This document shows, in pieces, positions 14,822 through 22,645 of a stretch of 23,938 nucleotides of DNA (its first letter is position 1; every line of letters begins with the position of its first letter). The DNA lies in the NCBI GenBank assembly GCA_036447375.1, contig JAZFUU010000047.1, positions 1-23,938 on the forward strand, given 5' to 3'. The translations under genes were made by a program, and so were the position numbers. This DNA comes from JACZXC01 sp036447375. GTDB lineage: Bacteria > Myxococcota_A > UBA9160 > SMWR01. The notes beneath the pieces were generated by a model that was not told the DNA's origin, ran no database searches, and saw only the letters and a list, made by a program, of their open reading frames with translations.

Positions 14822-15607
14822 ATGTGCAGTCTGATTGTGCTCCACGGCTGTGTTCCTGGGGCGCCGCTGATCGTGGCTGCGAACCGGGATGAATTCCTGG
14901 AACGTCCGTCGGAAGGGCCTGCTCTGCGTTCGACGTCCCGCGGCCGCATCGTCGCTCCGCGGGATGTGAGGGCCGGAGGGACATGGATTGGAGTCAACGA
15001 TGTCGGATTGTTTGCCGCAGTGACCAATCGCCGCTGTGAGGAACCGGATCCGAGCCGCCGATCCCGGGGGCTGCTCGTACTCGACGCGTTGACTTCGGAA
15101 ACGGCCCAGCGTGCAGCGGACTGGGCCGAGGACTTGCCTCATCATGCCTACAACCCGTTCAATCTGTTCGTCGCGGATCGCCGGAGCGCTCACGTGGTGA
15201 GCTACGCCGACGCGCCGGAAAGGCACGATCTCGGTACCGGGGTGCACGTGGTCGGCAACGCCGATCCCGCGGAGCCGACTCCGAAAACCGAGCAGCTGCG
15301 GGAGCGGTCCGAGGCCTGTGTGAAGGCGGCCGAGCCGATGGCGGTTCTGGAAGGCTTGGCCGCGGTGTGTCGCAGTCATGACGGCGGTGGCGATGCGTTT
15401 CGTGACGCGTGTGTTCACGCTGGCGACTACGGAACCCGCAGTTCGGTTCTGCTGATCCTGGCGGACGCCGCCGATGGCGATGTTCTTGAGTTTGCGGACG
15501 GCCCTCCGTGCGCGACTGAGTACGAAGATTTTACCCCCCTCCTACGTCGACTGGATAGAGGGTTCCAGCCCGACACGGGAGAGTCAGTCATGAGGAAAGT
15601 CAGTTGA
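14822..15607 (+). CDS. NRDE (TANGO2-like) family protein
   Basis: A 261-residue protein of the NRDE/DUF833 family, named for the motif seen here at 21-24 (VAANRDEF). The N-terminus MCSLIVL, with Cys2, is typical and resembles Ntn-hydrolase folds in which Cys becomes the N-terminal nucleophile. Further signatures are GGTWIGVNDVGLFAAVTNRR (52-71) and YNPFNLFVAD (110-119). Eukaryotic TANGO2 is linked to lipid and haem metabolism, but the bacterial role is not settled. ATG 14822 has no good ribosome-binding site. The last bases overlap the next gene through TTGA, suggesting translational coupling. Family assignment is firm and the function unknown. Confidence 0.9.
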   Translation: MCSLIVLHGCVPGAPLIVAANRDEFLERPSEGPALRSTSRGRIVAPRDVRAGGTWIGVNDVGLFAAVTNRRCEEPDPSRRSRGLLVLDALTSETAQRAADWAEDLPHHAYNPFNLFVADRRSAHVVSYADAPERHDLGTGVHVVGNADPAEPTPKTEQLRERSEACVKAAEPMAVLEGLAAVCRSHDGGGDAFRDACVHAGDYGTRSSVLLILADAADGDVLEFADGPPCATEYEDFTPLLRRLDRGFQPDTGESVMRKVS

Positions 15608-15930
15608 GACGAATCGGAAGCAATATCAGGAAGCAGAACTCCGAAGAGAAGGCGAACCGGATCACAAAGAACATCATCCGGTACACCGATGATGAGAAGC
15701 CGCGGAACGATTACCCGCGTCGAATCATCTCACCCGCACGGCCTTCGAGCTGCTGCAGCGACGGACCTCGCACGATGGTTGGCACCATGCGCGAGGTGGA
15801 CGGATTCAAATTCTGTTACAAAATTTGCGACGCGTGTGGCCACGCCGTCCGGTTCTATTTTCCGGCGAGCGCTTCGACCAGCCCCGCGGTGAAGGAATAC
15901 CGCCAGTGGAAGCGGTACATGGTCCAATAG
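15604..15930 (+). CDS. Small Cys-rich protein, probably metal-binding
   Basis: A 108-residue protein starting at TTG 15604, which overlaps the upstream TGA and has GAGGAAAG four bases before it. The first 45 residues are basic and polar (RRIGSNIRKQNSEEKANRI), probably disordered. The second half has SSCCSDG, then FCYKICDACGHAVRFYFP, so six cysteines could make a zinc or other metal site, followed by a short helical tail. The base composition is clearly poorer in G+C than flanking genes, with AAT, AAA, AGA and ATA codons. I do not recognise a family. Coupling to the NRDE gene suggests joint expression. A strong terminator 25 bases downstream closes the unit. Confidence 0.75.
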   Translation: MRRIGSNIRKQNSEEKANRITKNIIRYTDDEKPRNDYPRRIISPARPSSCCSDGPRTMVGTMREVDGFKFCYKICDACGHAVRFYFPASASTSPAVKEYRQWKRYMVQ

Positions 15931-15954
15931 CCTCCGACCGGGATTGGATTCATC

Positions 15955-15990
15955 CGCGAGGCGGCCTACTGGCCGCCTCGCGCTGTTTTT
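15955..15990 (+). terminator. Strong intrinsic terminator
   Basis: A perfect 12-base-pair stem (CGCGAGGCGGCC at 15955-15966 with its complement at 15971-15982) has a TACT loop and is followed by CTG and TTTTT (15986-15990). It ends the NRDE and Cys-rich unit. folC, 35 bases on, must then have its own promoter or depend on read-through. Confidence 0.9.
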
Positions 15991-16024
15991 GGGCAGCGGC
16001 CACGGGAATGGCAAGCGGAGAACC

Positions 16025-17416
16025 ATGTCCTCACCGAGTTCCGAGGCCCCGATCCGAAATGCGGCCGAGGCGGCGGCGTATCTGGAGGGGTTGATCGATC
16101 GAGAGAAGCGGCCGGACTTCGACTACAAACGGATCGACCTCGGTCCGATTCGGCAGTTGATTCGGCGTCTGGATCATCCCGAGCGCGACCTGCCCGCGCT
16201 GCACATCGCGGGTTCGAAGGGAAAGGGTTCGACGGCGCTTTTCGCCGAGGCGGTTCTTCGCGCCGCCGGACGGCGGGTCGGAACCTTTACTTCGCCGCAT
16301 CTCGAGAGTTGGACCGAACGCTTTCGGATCGACGGCCGTGAGGTCGAGGGTTCGAAGCTGGCGAGTGCCATCGATCGAATCCGCCCCCACGCCGACGCAC
16401 TGCGCCTCGGCGATGCCGCCCTGGTTCCGTCGTTCTTCGACGTCACCACGGCGGCCGCCCTGGTCCTGTTCCGTGAGGCCTCTGTCGACTTTGCAATCTT
16501 GGAGACGGGTCTCGGGGGACGCCTCGACTCGACCAACGTCTGTGTTCCCGCGGTTACCTGCGTGACCAGTATCGAGCTGGAACACACCGACAAGCTCGGG
16601 AGCCGCCTCGGCGAGATCGCCGCCGAGAAGGCGGGCATCCTGAAGCACGGCGTCCCGGCCGTCGTGGGTCCGCTTCCCCCCGAGGCGCGGGCGGTGGTTG
16701 TCGAACGCGCACTCGAGGTCGGTGCGCCCGTGGTCGAACTGGGAAGGAGCTTTCGGTTCGAGCTGCTCGAGGAGAGCCTCGACGGGTTGCGATTGCGGCT
16801 GGAAGACGAGGCGCTCGATGTCGAGGTCCGGGTTCCGGTCATGGGCGCCCACCAGGCGGTCAACGCCGCGTTGGCGGTGGCCTGTGTCCGGCGGGCCCTG
16901 GGAGCCGAGGCTTCGCTGTCGAGTGCGGTCACGCGTGGGTTGGCGGCGGCGAAACTGCCGGGTCGGGTCGAGGTTCTACAGCGCGACCCCACGCTGATTG
17001 TCGACTCGGCTCACACGGCGGTTTCGGCGCAATCCCTGGCCGCGTCGCTCTCGCGCCTGCCGCGTCGACGAACGCGTCTGGTTCTGTCGATTTCCGCCGG
17101 CAAGGACCTGGCATCGATTCTCGAGGCGCTGCTGCCCGTCGCCACCGAGGTGACCGTCACCCGCGCCGAGCCCGCAAGATCCCTGGCACCCGGTGAGATC
17201 GCCGCGGCGATACGCGCGGTCGCGCCAGGCGTTCCGGTGAACGTCATTCCGAATCCGCACCTCGCGGTGCGCACCGCGCGAGACGGGCTCGGGCCGGGCG
17301 ACTGTCTGTGCGCGACGGGCTCCGTATACCTGGCGGGAATCGCGCGCCGCGTGTTGCGAGATCGGTCCCCCCTGGATCGAAGTCGGATCTCGCGGCGAAG
17401 TCATGCCGAACCCTGA
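16025..17416 (+). CDS. folC: Dihydrofolate/folylpolyglutamate synthase
   Basis: FolC adds glutamate to dihydropteroate and/or to folates, in the Mur-ligase family of ATP-dependent amide synthases. In 463 residues: HIAGSKGKGSTA (60-71, P-loop), FTSPHLESWTERFRIDG (88-104), ETGLGGRLDSTN (160-171), TSIELEHTDKLG (181-192) and IAAEKAGILK (198-207, Lys202 as the likely carbamylated lysine). The C-terminal signature reads DSAHTAVSA (327-335) instead of the usual DGAHNP, so the Asp and His remain but Gly and Asn differ. ATG 16025 has GGAG five bases upstream. The frame is open further upstream but crosses the terminator, so that extension is not coding. It overlaps the MFS gene by 14 bases. Confidence 0.94.
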   Translation: MSSPSSEAPIRNAAEAAAYLEGLIDREKRPDFDYKRIDLGPIRQLIRRLDHPERDLPALHIAGSKGKGSTALFAEAVLRAAGRRVGTFTSPHLESWTERFRIDGREVEGSKLASAIDRIRPHADALRLGDAALVPSFFDVTTAAALVLFREASVDFAILETGLGGRLDSTNVCVPAVTCVTSIELEHTDKLGSRLGEIAAEKAGILKHGVPAVVGPLPPEARAVVVERALEVGAPVVELGRSFRFELLEESLDGLRLRLEDEALDVEVRVPVMGAHQAVNAALAVACVRRALGAEASLSSAVTRGLAAAKLPGRVEVLQRDPTLIVDSAHTAVSAQSLAASLSRLPRRRTRLVLSISAGKDLASILEALLPVATEVTVTRAEPARSLAPGEIAAAIRAVAPGVPVNVIPNPHLAVRTARDGLGPGDCLCATGSVYLAGIARRVLRDRSPLDRSRISRRSHAEP

Positions 17417-18665
17417 CGTCGCCGCTGAAGAAGCCTTCCAGTCTGAAGTCCGGCTGAATCTGCGGCGCAACTACCTCGCGCATCTGGGGCACGGTCTGCT
17501 GGGTCAGACGGGAATGCGCCTGATCAACGCGCCTACCTTCGTGCCCGTCTACATCGCCTCTCTCGCGGGCTTCGACGCAGCGGTCGGTCTCGCGCGCGGT
17601 CTGCAATACCTCGGCATGTCCCTATCGCCCATTGTCGGCGCCACGGTGATCGAGCACCGCCGCCATGTCCTTCCCGTGGGTTTCTTTATCGGCGCCATGA
17701 TGCGGGTGCAGATCCTCGGACTCGCCCTGGGCGGTCTGCTGCTTCCAGACCCCTGGCCTCTCGTATCGGCCTGGCTGTTTCTCGGGCTCTTCGGCGTCTT
17801 CCTCGGGATCCAGGGTGTGGTCTTCAACTTCCTGGTGTCGAAGGTGATTCCCGTCGAGCGGCGGGGCGTGCTGATGGGGCTGCGCAATTTCCTGGCGGGC
17901 CTGACCGCCACCGCGGTCGCCCTGTTCGCCGGGCGCTACCTGGTAGAACCGGACGTCCTCGGCAACGGCTATGCCGCCACGTTCCTGCTGGCCTTCGTCC
18001 TCACCTCCTTTGGACTTCTGGTCCTGCTCTTCGTGCGCGAGCCCGCCTCGCCTCGCGTTCGTTCTGCCTCTCGGGTGGGGCAGAGGTTCCGCGAGCTGCC
18101 GGGCCTGTTGCGGTCAGACCCGGGATTCACCCGCTACTTCATCGCCCGGGCACTGGCGGTGGCGGGGCGCATGGGCGTGCCTTTCTACGTGTTGTATGCC
18201 GGCACCCAGATCGAGCTCACGGGGAGTCGACTCGGCGTGTTCACCGCGGCCTTCGTGCTCGCCCAGAGTGCCGGAAACCTGTTCTGGGGTCTGGTGGCCG
18301 ACCGGCGCGGGTTCCGGTCGATCTTCATCGCTTCGCTCGTGCTGTGGATTGCGTCGGTGCTGTTGCTGATGGGATCGACCGATTTCGCGGTCTTCGTCTT
18401 CGTGTTCGCATGTCTGGGTGCGGGGATCGGAGGATTTCAGATGTCGGTACAGAACCTCGTGCTCGAGTTCGGTTCTCGCCACGACCTGCCCATGCGCATC
18501 GCGGTTGCGAACTCGGCCTCGGAGCTCGTGGCCGCGGTATGTACCGCCCTGGGCGGTGTTCTTGCCGGCGGCTGGTCTTATCTCGGGGTTTTCTGGATCG
18601 CCATGGGATTCCAGGCCGTGGCACTCGCCATGGTTGTTTTCTTGGTCGACGAACCGCGCCGATAG
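17403..18665 (+). CDS. Major facilitator superfamily transporter
   Basis: A 420-residue hydrophobic protein with about 11-12 predicted membrane helices in two halves, joined by a charged loop near residues 205-235 (REPASPRVRSASRVGQRFRELP). Family traits include a short basic loop after helix 2 (EHRRH, 84-88) and LVADRRGFRS (297-306) at the matching place in the second half. The substrate cannot be told from sequence. It overlaps folC, so the two are co-transcribed and probably coupled; a link to folate compounds is possible but unsupported. The stop is followed at once by the inverted repeats of the convergent spacer. Confidence 0.9.
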   Translation: MPNPDVAAEEAFQSEVRLNLRRNYLAHLGHGLLGQTGMRLINAPTFVPVYIASLAGFDAAVGLARGLQYLGMSLSPIVGATVIEHRRHVLPVGFFIGAMMRVQILGLALGGLLLPDPWPLVSAWLFLGLFGVFLGIQGVVFNFLVSKVIPVERRGVLMGLRNFLAGLTATAVALFAGRYLVEPDVLGNGYAATFLLAFVLTSFGLLVLLFVREPASPRVRSASRVGQRFRELPGLLRSDPGFTRYFIARALAVAGRMGVPFYVLYAGTQIELTGSRLGVFTAAFVLAQSAGNLFWGLVADRRGFRSIFIASLVLWIASVLLLMGSTDFAVFVFVFACLGAGIGGFQMSVQNLVLEFGSRHDLPMRIAVANSASELVAAVCTALGGVLAGGWSYLGVFWIAMGFQAVALAMVVFLVDEPRR

Positions 18666-18670
18666 AGAAA

Positions 18671-18727
18671 ACGCCCGGGCCGGCTCACCGCACAAAGTGC
18701 AGTGGGAGGGGTAGCCAACCCGGGCGT
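18671..18727. terminator. Long imperfect hairpin, likely bidirectional terminator
   Basis: ACGCCCGGG (18671-18679) pairs with CCCGGGCGT (18719-18727). Nested inside are GGCT with AGCC and then CAC-C-GCAC-AAA-GTGC-A-GTG. Read on the minus strand the stem is followed directly by TTTCTCT; on the plus strand a TTTT run follows six bases after it. It sits 6 bases past the MFS stop and faces the convergent methyltransferase gene. Confidence 0.65.
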
Positions 18728-18833
18728 CATGAATTTTCTGCCCGGACTCGGTCGCTGCGTGGACCTACACAAAGCAAGGTCTGTGCCATGGGAAACGCGT
18801 AGGCGATGTGGGGCGTAAGTCCCCCAAAAGACA

Positions 18834-18847
18834 GTGATCTCGATCAC
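18834..18847. promoter_or_regulatory. CRP/FNR-family-like palindrome
   Basis: GTGATCTCGATCAC differs from the ideal CRP core GTGATCTAGATCAC at one central base. It lies in a spacer between convergent genes, where no annotated gene would use it as an upstream site. It might serve an unannotated RNA or be fortuitous; the flanking bases (A before, G after) do not complete the full TGTGA/TCACA arms. Confidence 0.4.
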
Positions 18848-18904
18848 GCGTCACGCGCAGAAAACGGCAACTCGACCGCAACCGGACCGCGTGAGTGACA
18901 CAAT

Positions 18905-18922
18905 TTGCGTCCGGACACGCAA
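18905..18922 (-). terminator. Weak terminator-like hairpin after the methyltransferase
   Basis: TTGCGT (18905-18910) and ACGCAA (18917-18922) form a six-base-pair stem with a six-base loop, 19 bases past the methyltransferase stop. On the minus strand it is followed by ATTGTGT, only a partial T tract. Confidence 0.4.
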
Positions 18923-18941
18923 CGGTCGTCGCGGGGGAACG

Positions 18942-19829
18942 CTAGCTGCGCATGCGCTGCGCGATGGCGATCACGTGGGCCGGCGTGGTTCCGCAGCATC
19001 CACCGACGATCCGCGCACCGCCTTCGAGCCAGCGCATCGCAGCGTCGGCGAACTCGTCGGGTGGGCAGTCTTCAGCGCGGGTGGCTCCGATGCTGGGGTC
19101 GGGTGCGCCGGTGTTCGCGTATACGCCGAAGGCGAGGCCGCAGGCCCGGAGCGCCGGCAGACAGGCCGCCACATTCGAGGGCGGCAGACAGTTGACCCCG
19201 ACCGCGACGGGGTTCTCCGCGGCCACCTCGTCGAGCGCGGATTCGAGCGATTCGCCCGACAGCAACCGCGCACCCTCCCAGCAGACGAAACTCACGAGGG
19301 CGGGGGCTCCGGCGCGGCGGGCCGCGCGCAGCGCGGCGATCGCCTCGCGGATGGTGTTCATGGTCTCCACGAGAATTGCATCGACCCCGGCGCGAACCAG
19401 ATGGGTCGCGTGCTCGGCGTGTTCGCGCTCGAGCGCCGCATCCTCTGGGACGCGGCCGGGTTCGAAGCAGTCTTCCAGTGTCGGCGCCGACCCCGCGACG
19501 AAGACTTGCCGGCCGGGGGCGCAGGTGTCGGCGGCTCGCCGCGCGAGCTGCACCGCGAGGGTTGTGAGGTCTTCCGCACGGCCGCCGAGGCCCCCGCGTT
19601 CGAGGCTGCGTTGCTGGGTGCGGAACGTGTTGGCCGTCAGGATCTCGGCGCCGGCGTCCACATAGTCGGTGTGAATCTCCAGCACCCGATCCGGCGCATC
19701 GACCAGCGCGCGCGCCGACCACAGCGGAAGCTCGGTCTGCACCCCTCGGCGTCCGAGCTCGGTTCCCGTGGCTCCATCCAGCAGCAGGGGCTCGGATTCC
19801 GCGATCCGGCGGGAGAGATCGAGCGGCAT
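18942..19829 (-). CDS. Homocysteine S-methyltransferase family protein
   Basis: A 295-residue single-domain protein of the zinc-dependent homocysteine methyltransferase family (MmuM, BHMT, and the N-terminal domain of MetH). It begins with the barrel signature LLLDGATGTELGRRG (15-29). The zinc cysteines are Cys214 in GVNCLPP and the pair 278-279 in GGCCGTTPAH. TANTFRTQ (65-72) and LVETM (153-157) are also typical. Without cobalamin or folate domains it probably uses a methyl donor such as S-methylmethionine or a betaine, though some such genes supply MetH function as split subunits. ATG 19829 is chosen because the barrel begins there; the open frame upstream to 20027 is antisense to another gene. 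Only 18 bases separate its start from the divergent gene. Confidence 0.92.
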   Translation of the reverse strand: MPLDLSRRIAESEPLLLDGATGTELGRRGVQTELPLWSARALVDAPDRVLEIHTDYVDAGAEILTANTFRTQQRSLERGGLGGRAEDLTTLAVQLARRAADTCAPGRQVFVAGSAPTLEDCFEPGRVPEDAALEREHAEHATHLVRAGVDAILVETMNTIREAIAALRAARRAGAPALVSFVCWEGARLLSGESLESALDEVAAENPVAVGVNCLPPSNVAACLPALRACGLAFGVYANTGAPDPSIGATRAEDCPPDEFADAAMRWLEGGARIVGGCCGTTPAHVIAIAQRMRS

Positions 19830-19847
19830 GGTTATACTCTTGCGCCC

Positions 19848-20102
19848 ATGGGGGGTGCCGTTTCCGCTCACGCTCAAGCGGGCCGTATCGAACCGACGCG
19901 GCTCGGGATTCGTGTCTCGGAGAGTACCGCAGCAGCGGGCGGGGTTGCGTTCAACTCTCCGGCTCCGCTCGGGGTCGGGCGGTTTCGCGTCGGGCCCGTC
20001 GCGCTGGAGATCGAAATCGAATCCCACGGACCCGTGGCAAAGGTTCGGGCCCGCGTGAGCAACGTATCGGATCGGGAAGTCGGTCTGGACAGCGTGACGT
20101 GA
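19848..20102 (+). CDS. Small hypothetical protein, possibly a gene fragment
   Basis: An 84-residue frame from ATG 19848 to a TGA that overlaps the GTG of the next gene (GTGA). After a Gly/Ala-rich start it reads as a beta-strand-rich piece: GRFRVGPVALEIEIESHG followed by VAKVRARVSNVSDREVGLDS. The pattern resembles one sheet of an immunoglobulin-like or glycosidase N-terminal domain that stops abruptly. It may be a short real protein, or the start of a longer gene whose remainder was lost and replaced by the phosphatase gene. There is no clear ribosome-binding site; TATACT at 19833-19838 could be a -10 box giving a very short leader. The minus strand here is empty, so coding is plausible but not proven. 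Confidence 0.45.
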   Translation: MGGAVSAHAQAGRIEPTRLGIRVSESTAAAGGVAFNSPAPLGVGRFRVGPVALEIEIESHGPVAKVRARVSNVSDREVGLDSVT

Positions 20103-20770
20103 GGCGGAAGTTCCCGCTGGCGGTGTTCTGCGATTTCGATGGGACGTTCTCGGTTCAGGACGTGGGCGCCACCCTGGCGCAGCGGGTCGCGCCCGAGCGG
20201 CGTCCCGTGGTCTGGGCTCGCTACGAGCGCGGTGAGATCAGTGCTTGGGAATACAACCTCGAGATTCTCGACGGCCTCCCGCTTCCGATCGCGGACCTGG
20301 AGGCCTTCCTGCAGACCGTTGAGCTCGATCCGGGCGCCCGCGCTCTCATCGGCTGGTGCGATGCCAAAGGGGTGCCGTTCCGCGTGCTCTCCGACGGGTT
20401 CGACTTCAATCTCAATCGCCTCCAGGTGATTCACGCCGTGAGTTTCGCCTACGACGCCAACCGACTTCGCTACGAGGCCGGGTGCTGGCGCATCCAGAGC
20501 GGGCATCCGGACCCGAACTGCGGCTGCGGGACGGGAACCTGCAAACGCGGGCGCATCGATGCTTTTCGCTCCGAGCATCCGGGCGTGAAGACGGTCCATA
20601 TCGGGAATGGCCGGGTCTCGGATACCTGCGGAGCTCTGGCCGCGGACGTGGCCTTCGCCAAGGATTCACTCGCCGTCGAACTCGAGGCGCGAGGTGCGGC
20701 CTATGAGCCGTTCACCACCCTCGAGGACGTGGTTCGCCGCCTCGAACGGATCCTCGAAGACGCGACGTAG
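20099..20770 (+). CDS. MtnX-like HAD-superfamily phosphatase
   Basis: A 223-residue HAD hydrolase. Motif I is FCDFDGTFS (10-18, Asp12 nucleophile, Asp14 acid/base), motif II is the Ser in VLSDGFDF (96-103), motif III is Lys149 and motif IV is IGNGRVSD (168-175). Before Lys149 is a Cys-rich loop, NCGCGTGTCKRGRI (140-153), like the CGxCK loop of Bacillus MtnX; the C-terminal VAFAKDSLA and FTTLEDVVRRLE also match that enzyme in pattern. MtnX removes phosphate from an enol-ketone intermediate in methionine salvage. Motif IV has Asn170 where Asp is common, with Asp175 kept. The adjacent homocysteine methyltransferase fits methionine metabolism, but related phosphoserine-phosphatase-like enzymes cannot be excluded. 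GTG 20099 overlaps the upstream stop. Confidence 0.8.
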   Translation: MRRKFPLAVFCDFDGTFSVQDVGATLAQRVAPERRPVVWARYERGEISAWEYNLEILDGLPLPIADLEAFLQTVELDPGARALIGWCDAKGVPFRVLSDGFDFNLNRLQVIHAVSFAYDANRLRYEAGCWRIQSGHPDPNCGCGTGTCKRGRIDAFRSEHPGVKTVHIGNGRVSDTCGALAADVAFAKDSLAVELEARGAAYEPFTTLEDVVRRLERILEDAT

Positions 20771-20782
20771 ACTCGCCGGGGG

Positions 20783-22645
20783 TCACTCCCCCCCTGCGGC
20801 GACCACCGGAAGCCGCGAGCAGCCGAAGCTCGCGTAGTCGGTGTCGTCGACGGGCTGCGACCATCGGTCGATGGCTCCCAGCACCTCGCAGCGGAGCTCG
20901 GTGCCCTGCAGGAGCGGGTCGGCCTTCAGCTCGGCCAGCACCTGGTCCCCGGTGACGAATTCTGTCGACATGCGCGGGCCGCCTCCGGACGGGGTGTCGA
21001 GGATCACGAACTTGTCGGCGCCCGATCTGGGATCCCAGGCGGTCCAGCGCGGAAGGTCGCCTCGGCGGCCCGTTCCCGGGTCGCGGTTGTAGGCGAACTC
21101 GGCCCAGTAGGACATCATGGCGTTGGAGAGCGCCGTTCGACCCGGCTCGCCGGCTTCGTCGTAGAGGAAGCGCCCCTCGCGGCCCATGTCGAAGTGGCCG
21201 AACACGAACGCGATCTCGAAGCCATGTGCCGCCCCCAGGAGCTGGCCCAGATCGGCCCACAGGATCGTCGCTTCCTCGTCGAAATCCCAGCGGTAGGCGA
21301 AGACTTCGCGGCGACCGCTCGCAGTGAGCGCGATGGCCAGCTCGTCGACACCGCGGGCCTTCCAGCTGAGGCTCTGGTAGCGGGCCAGGGCCTCGTAACG
21401 CTCGCGGTCGAGAAGCTGGGGAAGCACGCCGAACCAGCGGCGCACGAGGGATGGGTCCAGAAAGAGAAACAGCTTGTTCTCGTCGCGGTTGGTGCCGAGC
21501 ATGAGCGGAACCGGTGCGATGTTGCCGGATGCGAAGATCTCGGCGAATTCGCGGCGGGGCAGCACCACTCCATCGCGAATGGCCATGGGGAGGTCGTACA
21601 TGCCGATGCCTTCGTTGTCGTAGGCGCCCAGGATTTCATTCGCCGGCCTGGCACGCAGGTTGGCGGCCAACGCGGCGGAGCTGAGTGATTTCGCGTGCGC
21701 CTTTGCCGCGGCTCGGTTCGGCGCGGTGCCGTCGGACATGAGCAGCCGCAGCGTTACCTCCTGCGACGAATTCGCAGCGCCGGGGGCGGCATCGTCGACG
21801 TAGTTCGAGGCGGTGTCGACCTCTTCGCTGTCGATGGCGCCACTCTGCATGATGGCGCGATCGAAGAGCCCGCGCGCCATCGGCGACACCAGCAGCATGG
21901 CCACATTGCGCGCCCCCGCCGACTCGCCGAAGATGGTGACGTTTTCCGCGGAGCCGCCGAAGTGCGAGATGTTGTCGCGCACCCAGGTCAGCGCCGCGAT
22001 CAGGTCGAGGACGGCGAAGTTTCCCGAGCGTTCGGCGCGACTCGCCCCCTCGGCAACGGCCGGATGCCGGAACCACCCGAAACTGCCGAGGCGGTAGTTC
22101 ACGGTCACCACGATCACGTCCTGGCTCGCGGCCAGGTTGCCTCCGTTATAGAAGCTGGAGGTGCCGATGGTGTTTCCCCCGCCGTGGATCCAGAACATCA
22201 CCGGGAGTCGGTCCTCCCCGGTGGGGACCCGATTCGCCGCCCAGGCCGGCGCGTAGATATTCAGTGTCAGGCAATCTTCGCTCCCGACCGGTGTTCCCGG
22301 AGGCGCCGAATCATCGCCACCGATCGGACTGGCGAACTGTGCGCAGGAGGCTCCGAAAGACACCGCCTCGCGGGTGCCCGGCCAGGTCGACGCGGCGCGA
22401 GGGGCGCGCCAGCGGAGTTCGCCGATGGGGGGCTGCGCGAAGGGAATCCCCAGCCACGCGTGATTCCCGTACTCGCCTCGAAAGCCGACGACGGATCCCG
22501 CCGGTGCGTCCCGCCGTGAACTCGCATCGGGCTCGGGGGTGGGCGGCGCGGCGGGGCCCGCACAGGCCATGCTGACGAGGGTGATGAAAACGGGGGCGAG
22601 GACGGTCGCCACTCGTCGGATCTTCGGCACCGGGGGGTGGGTCAT
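20783..22645 (-). CDS. Type-B carboxylesterase, probable lipoprotein
   Basis: A 620-residue esterase of the carboxylesterase/cholinesterase alpha-beta hydrolase family. The N-terminal hydrophobic stretch ends SMAC (25-28), a plausible though not ideal lipobox, followed by a Pro/Ala/Asp-rich linker. The oxyanion hole HGGG is at 154-157, the nucleophile motif FGESAGA at 239-245 (Ser242), the catalytic Glu probably Glu389 in GTNRDEN, and the catalytic His probably His474 in AAHGFE. EDCLTLNIYAP (123-133) is the usual family signature. ATG 22645 has AGGAGAG four bases upstream. The length is slightly above typical bacterial members because of the linker and tail. Substrate unknown. It is 89 bases downstream of the phosphodiesterase gene on the same strand. 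Confidence 0.92.
   Translation of the reverse strand: MTHPPVPKIRRVATVLAPVFITLVSMACAGPAAPPTPEPDASSRRDAPAGSVVGFRGEYGNHAWLGIPFAQPPIGELRWRAPRAASTWPGTREAVSFGASCAQFASPIGGDDSAPPGTPVGSEDCLTLNIYAPAWAANRVPTGEDRLPVMFWIHGGGNTIGTSSFYNGGNLAASQDVIVVTVNYRLGSFGWFRHPAVAEGASRAERSGNFAVLDLIAALTWVRDNISHFGGSAENVTIFGESAGARNVAMLLVSPMARGLFDRAIMQSGAIDSEEVDTASNYVDDAAPGAANSSQEVTLRLLMSDGTAPNRAAAKAHAKSLSSAALAANLRARPANEILGAYDNEGIGMYDLPMAIRDGVVLPRREFAEIFASGNIAPVPLMLGTNRDENKLFLFLDPSLVRRWFGVLPQLLDRERYEALARYQSLSWKARGVDELAIALTASGRREVFAYRWDFDEEATILWADLGQLLGAAHGFEIAFVFGHFDMGREGRFLYDEAGEPGRTALSNAMMSYWAEFAYNRDPGTGRRGDLPRWTAWDPRSGADKFVILDTPSGGGPRMSTEFVTGDQVLAELKADPLLQGTELRCEVLGAIDRWSQPVDDTDYASFGCSRLPVVAAGGE

Noticed and set aside
13479..14984. 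A 501-codon minus-strand open frame opposite the patatin gene.
   Set aside because: It is the complement of a well-supported patatin gene and has no recognisable domain.
15944..16024. The folC frame is open upstream to 15944.
   Set aside because: This stretch contains the strong terminator; ATG 16025 has its own ribosome-binding site and normal family length.
18761..18826. A possible cyclic-di-GMP (GEMM-I) riboswitch, suggested by ACACAAAGCAAGG and GGGAAACGCGTAGGC.
   Set aside because: The nearly invariant CGCAAAGCC and the stem arrangement are missing, and no plus-strand gene lies downstream to be controlled.
19833..19838. TATACT as a -10 box for the small gene and phosphatase.
   Set aside because: There is no -35 element at a suitable distance, and the leader would be only a few bases long; kept only as a remark.
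18834..19847. A long plus-strand open frame running into the small 19848-20102 gene.
   Set aside because: It is antisense to the homocysteine methyltransferase, whose motifs are unambiguous, and its composition is that of a GC-rich shadow frame.
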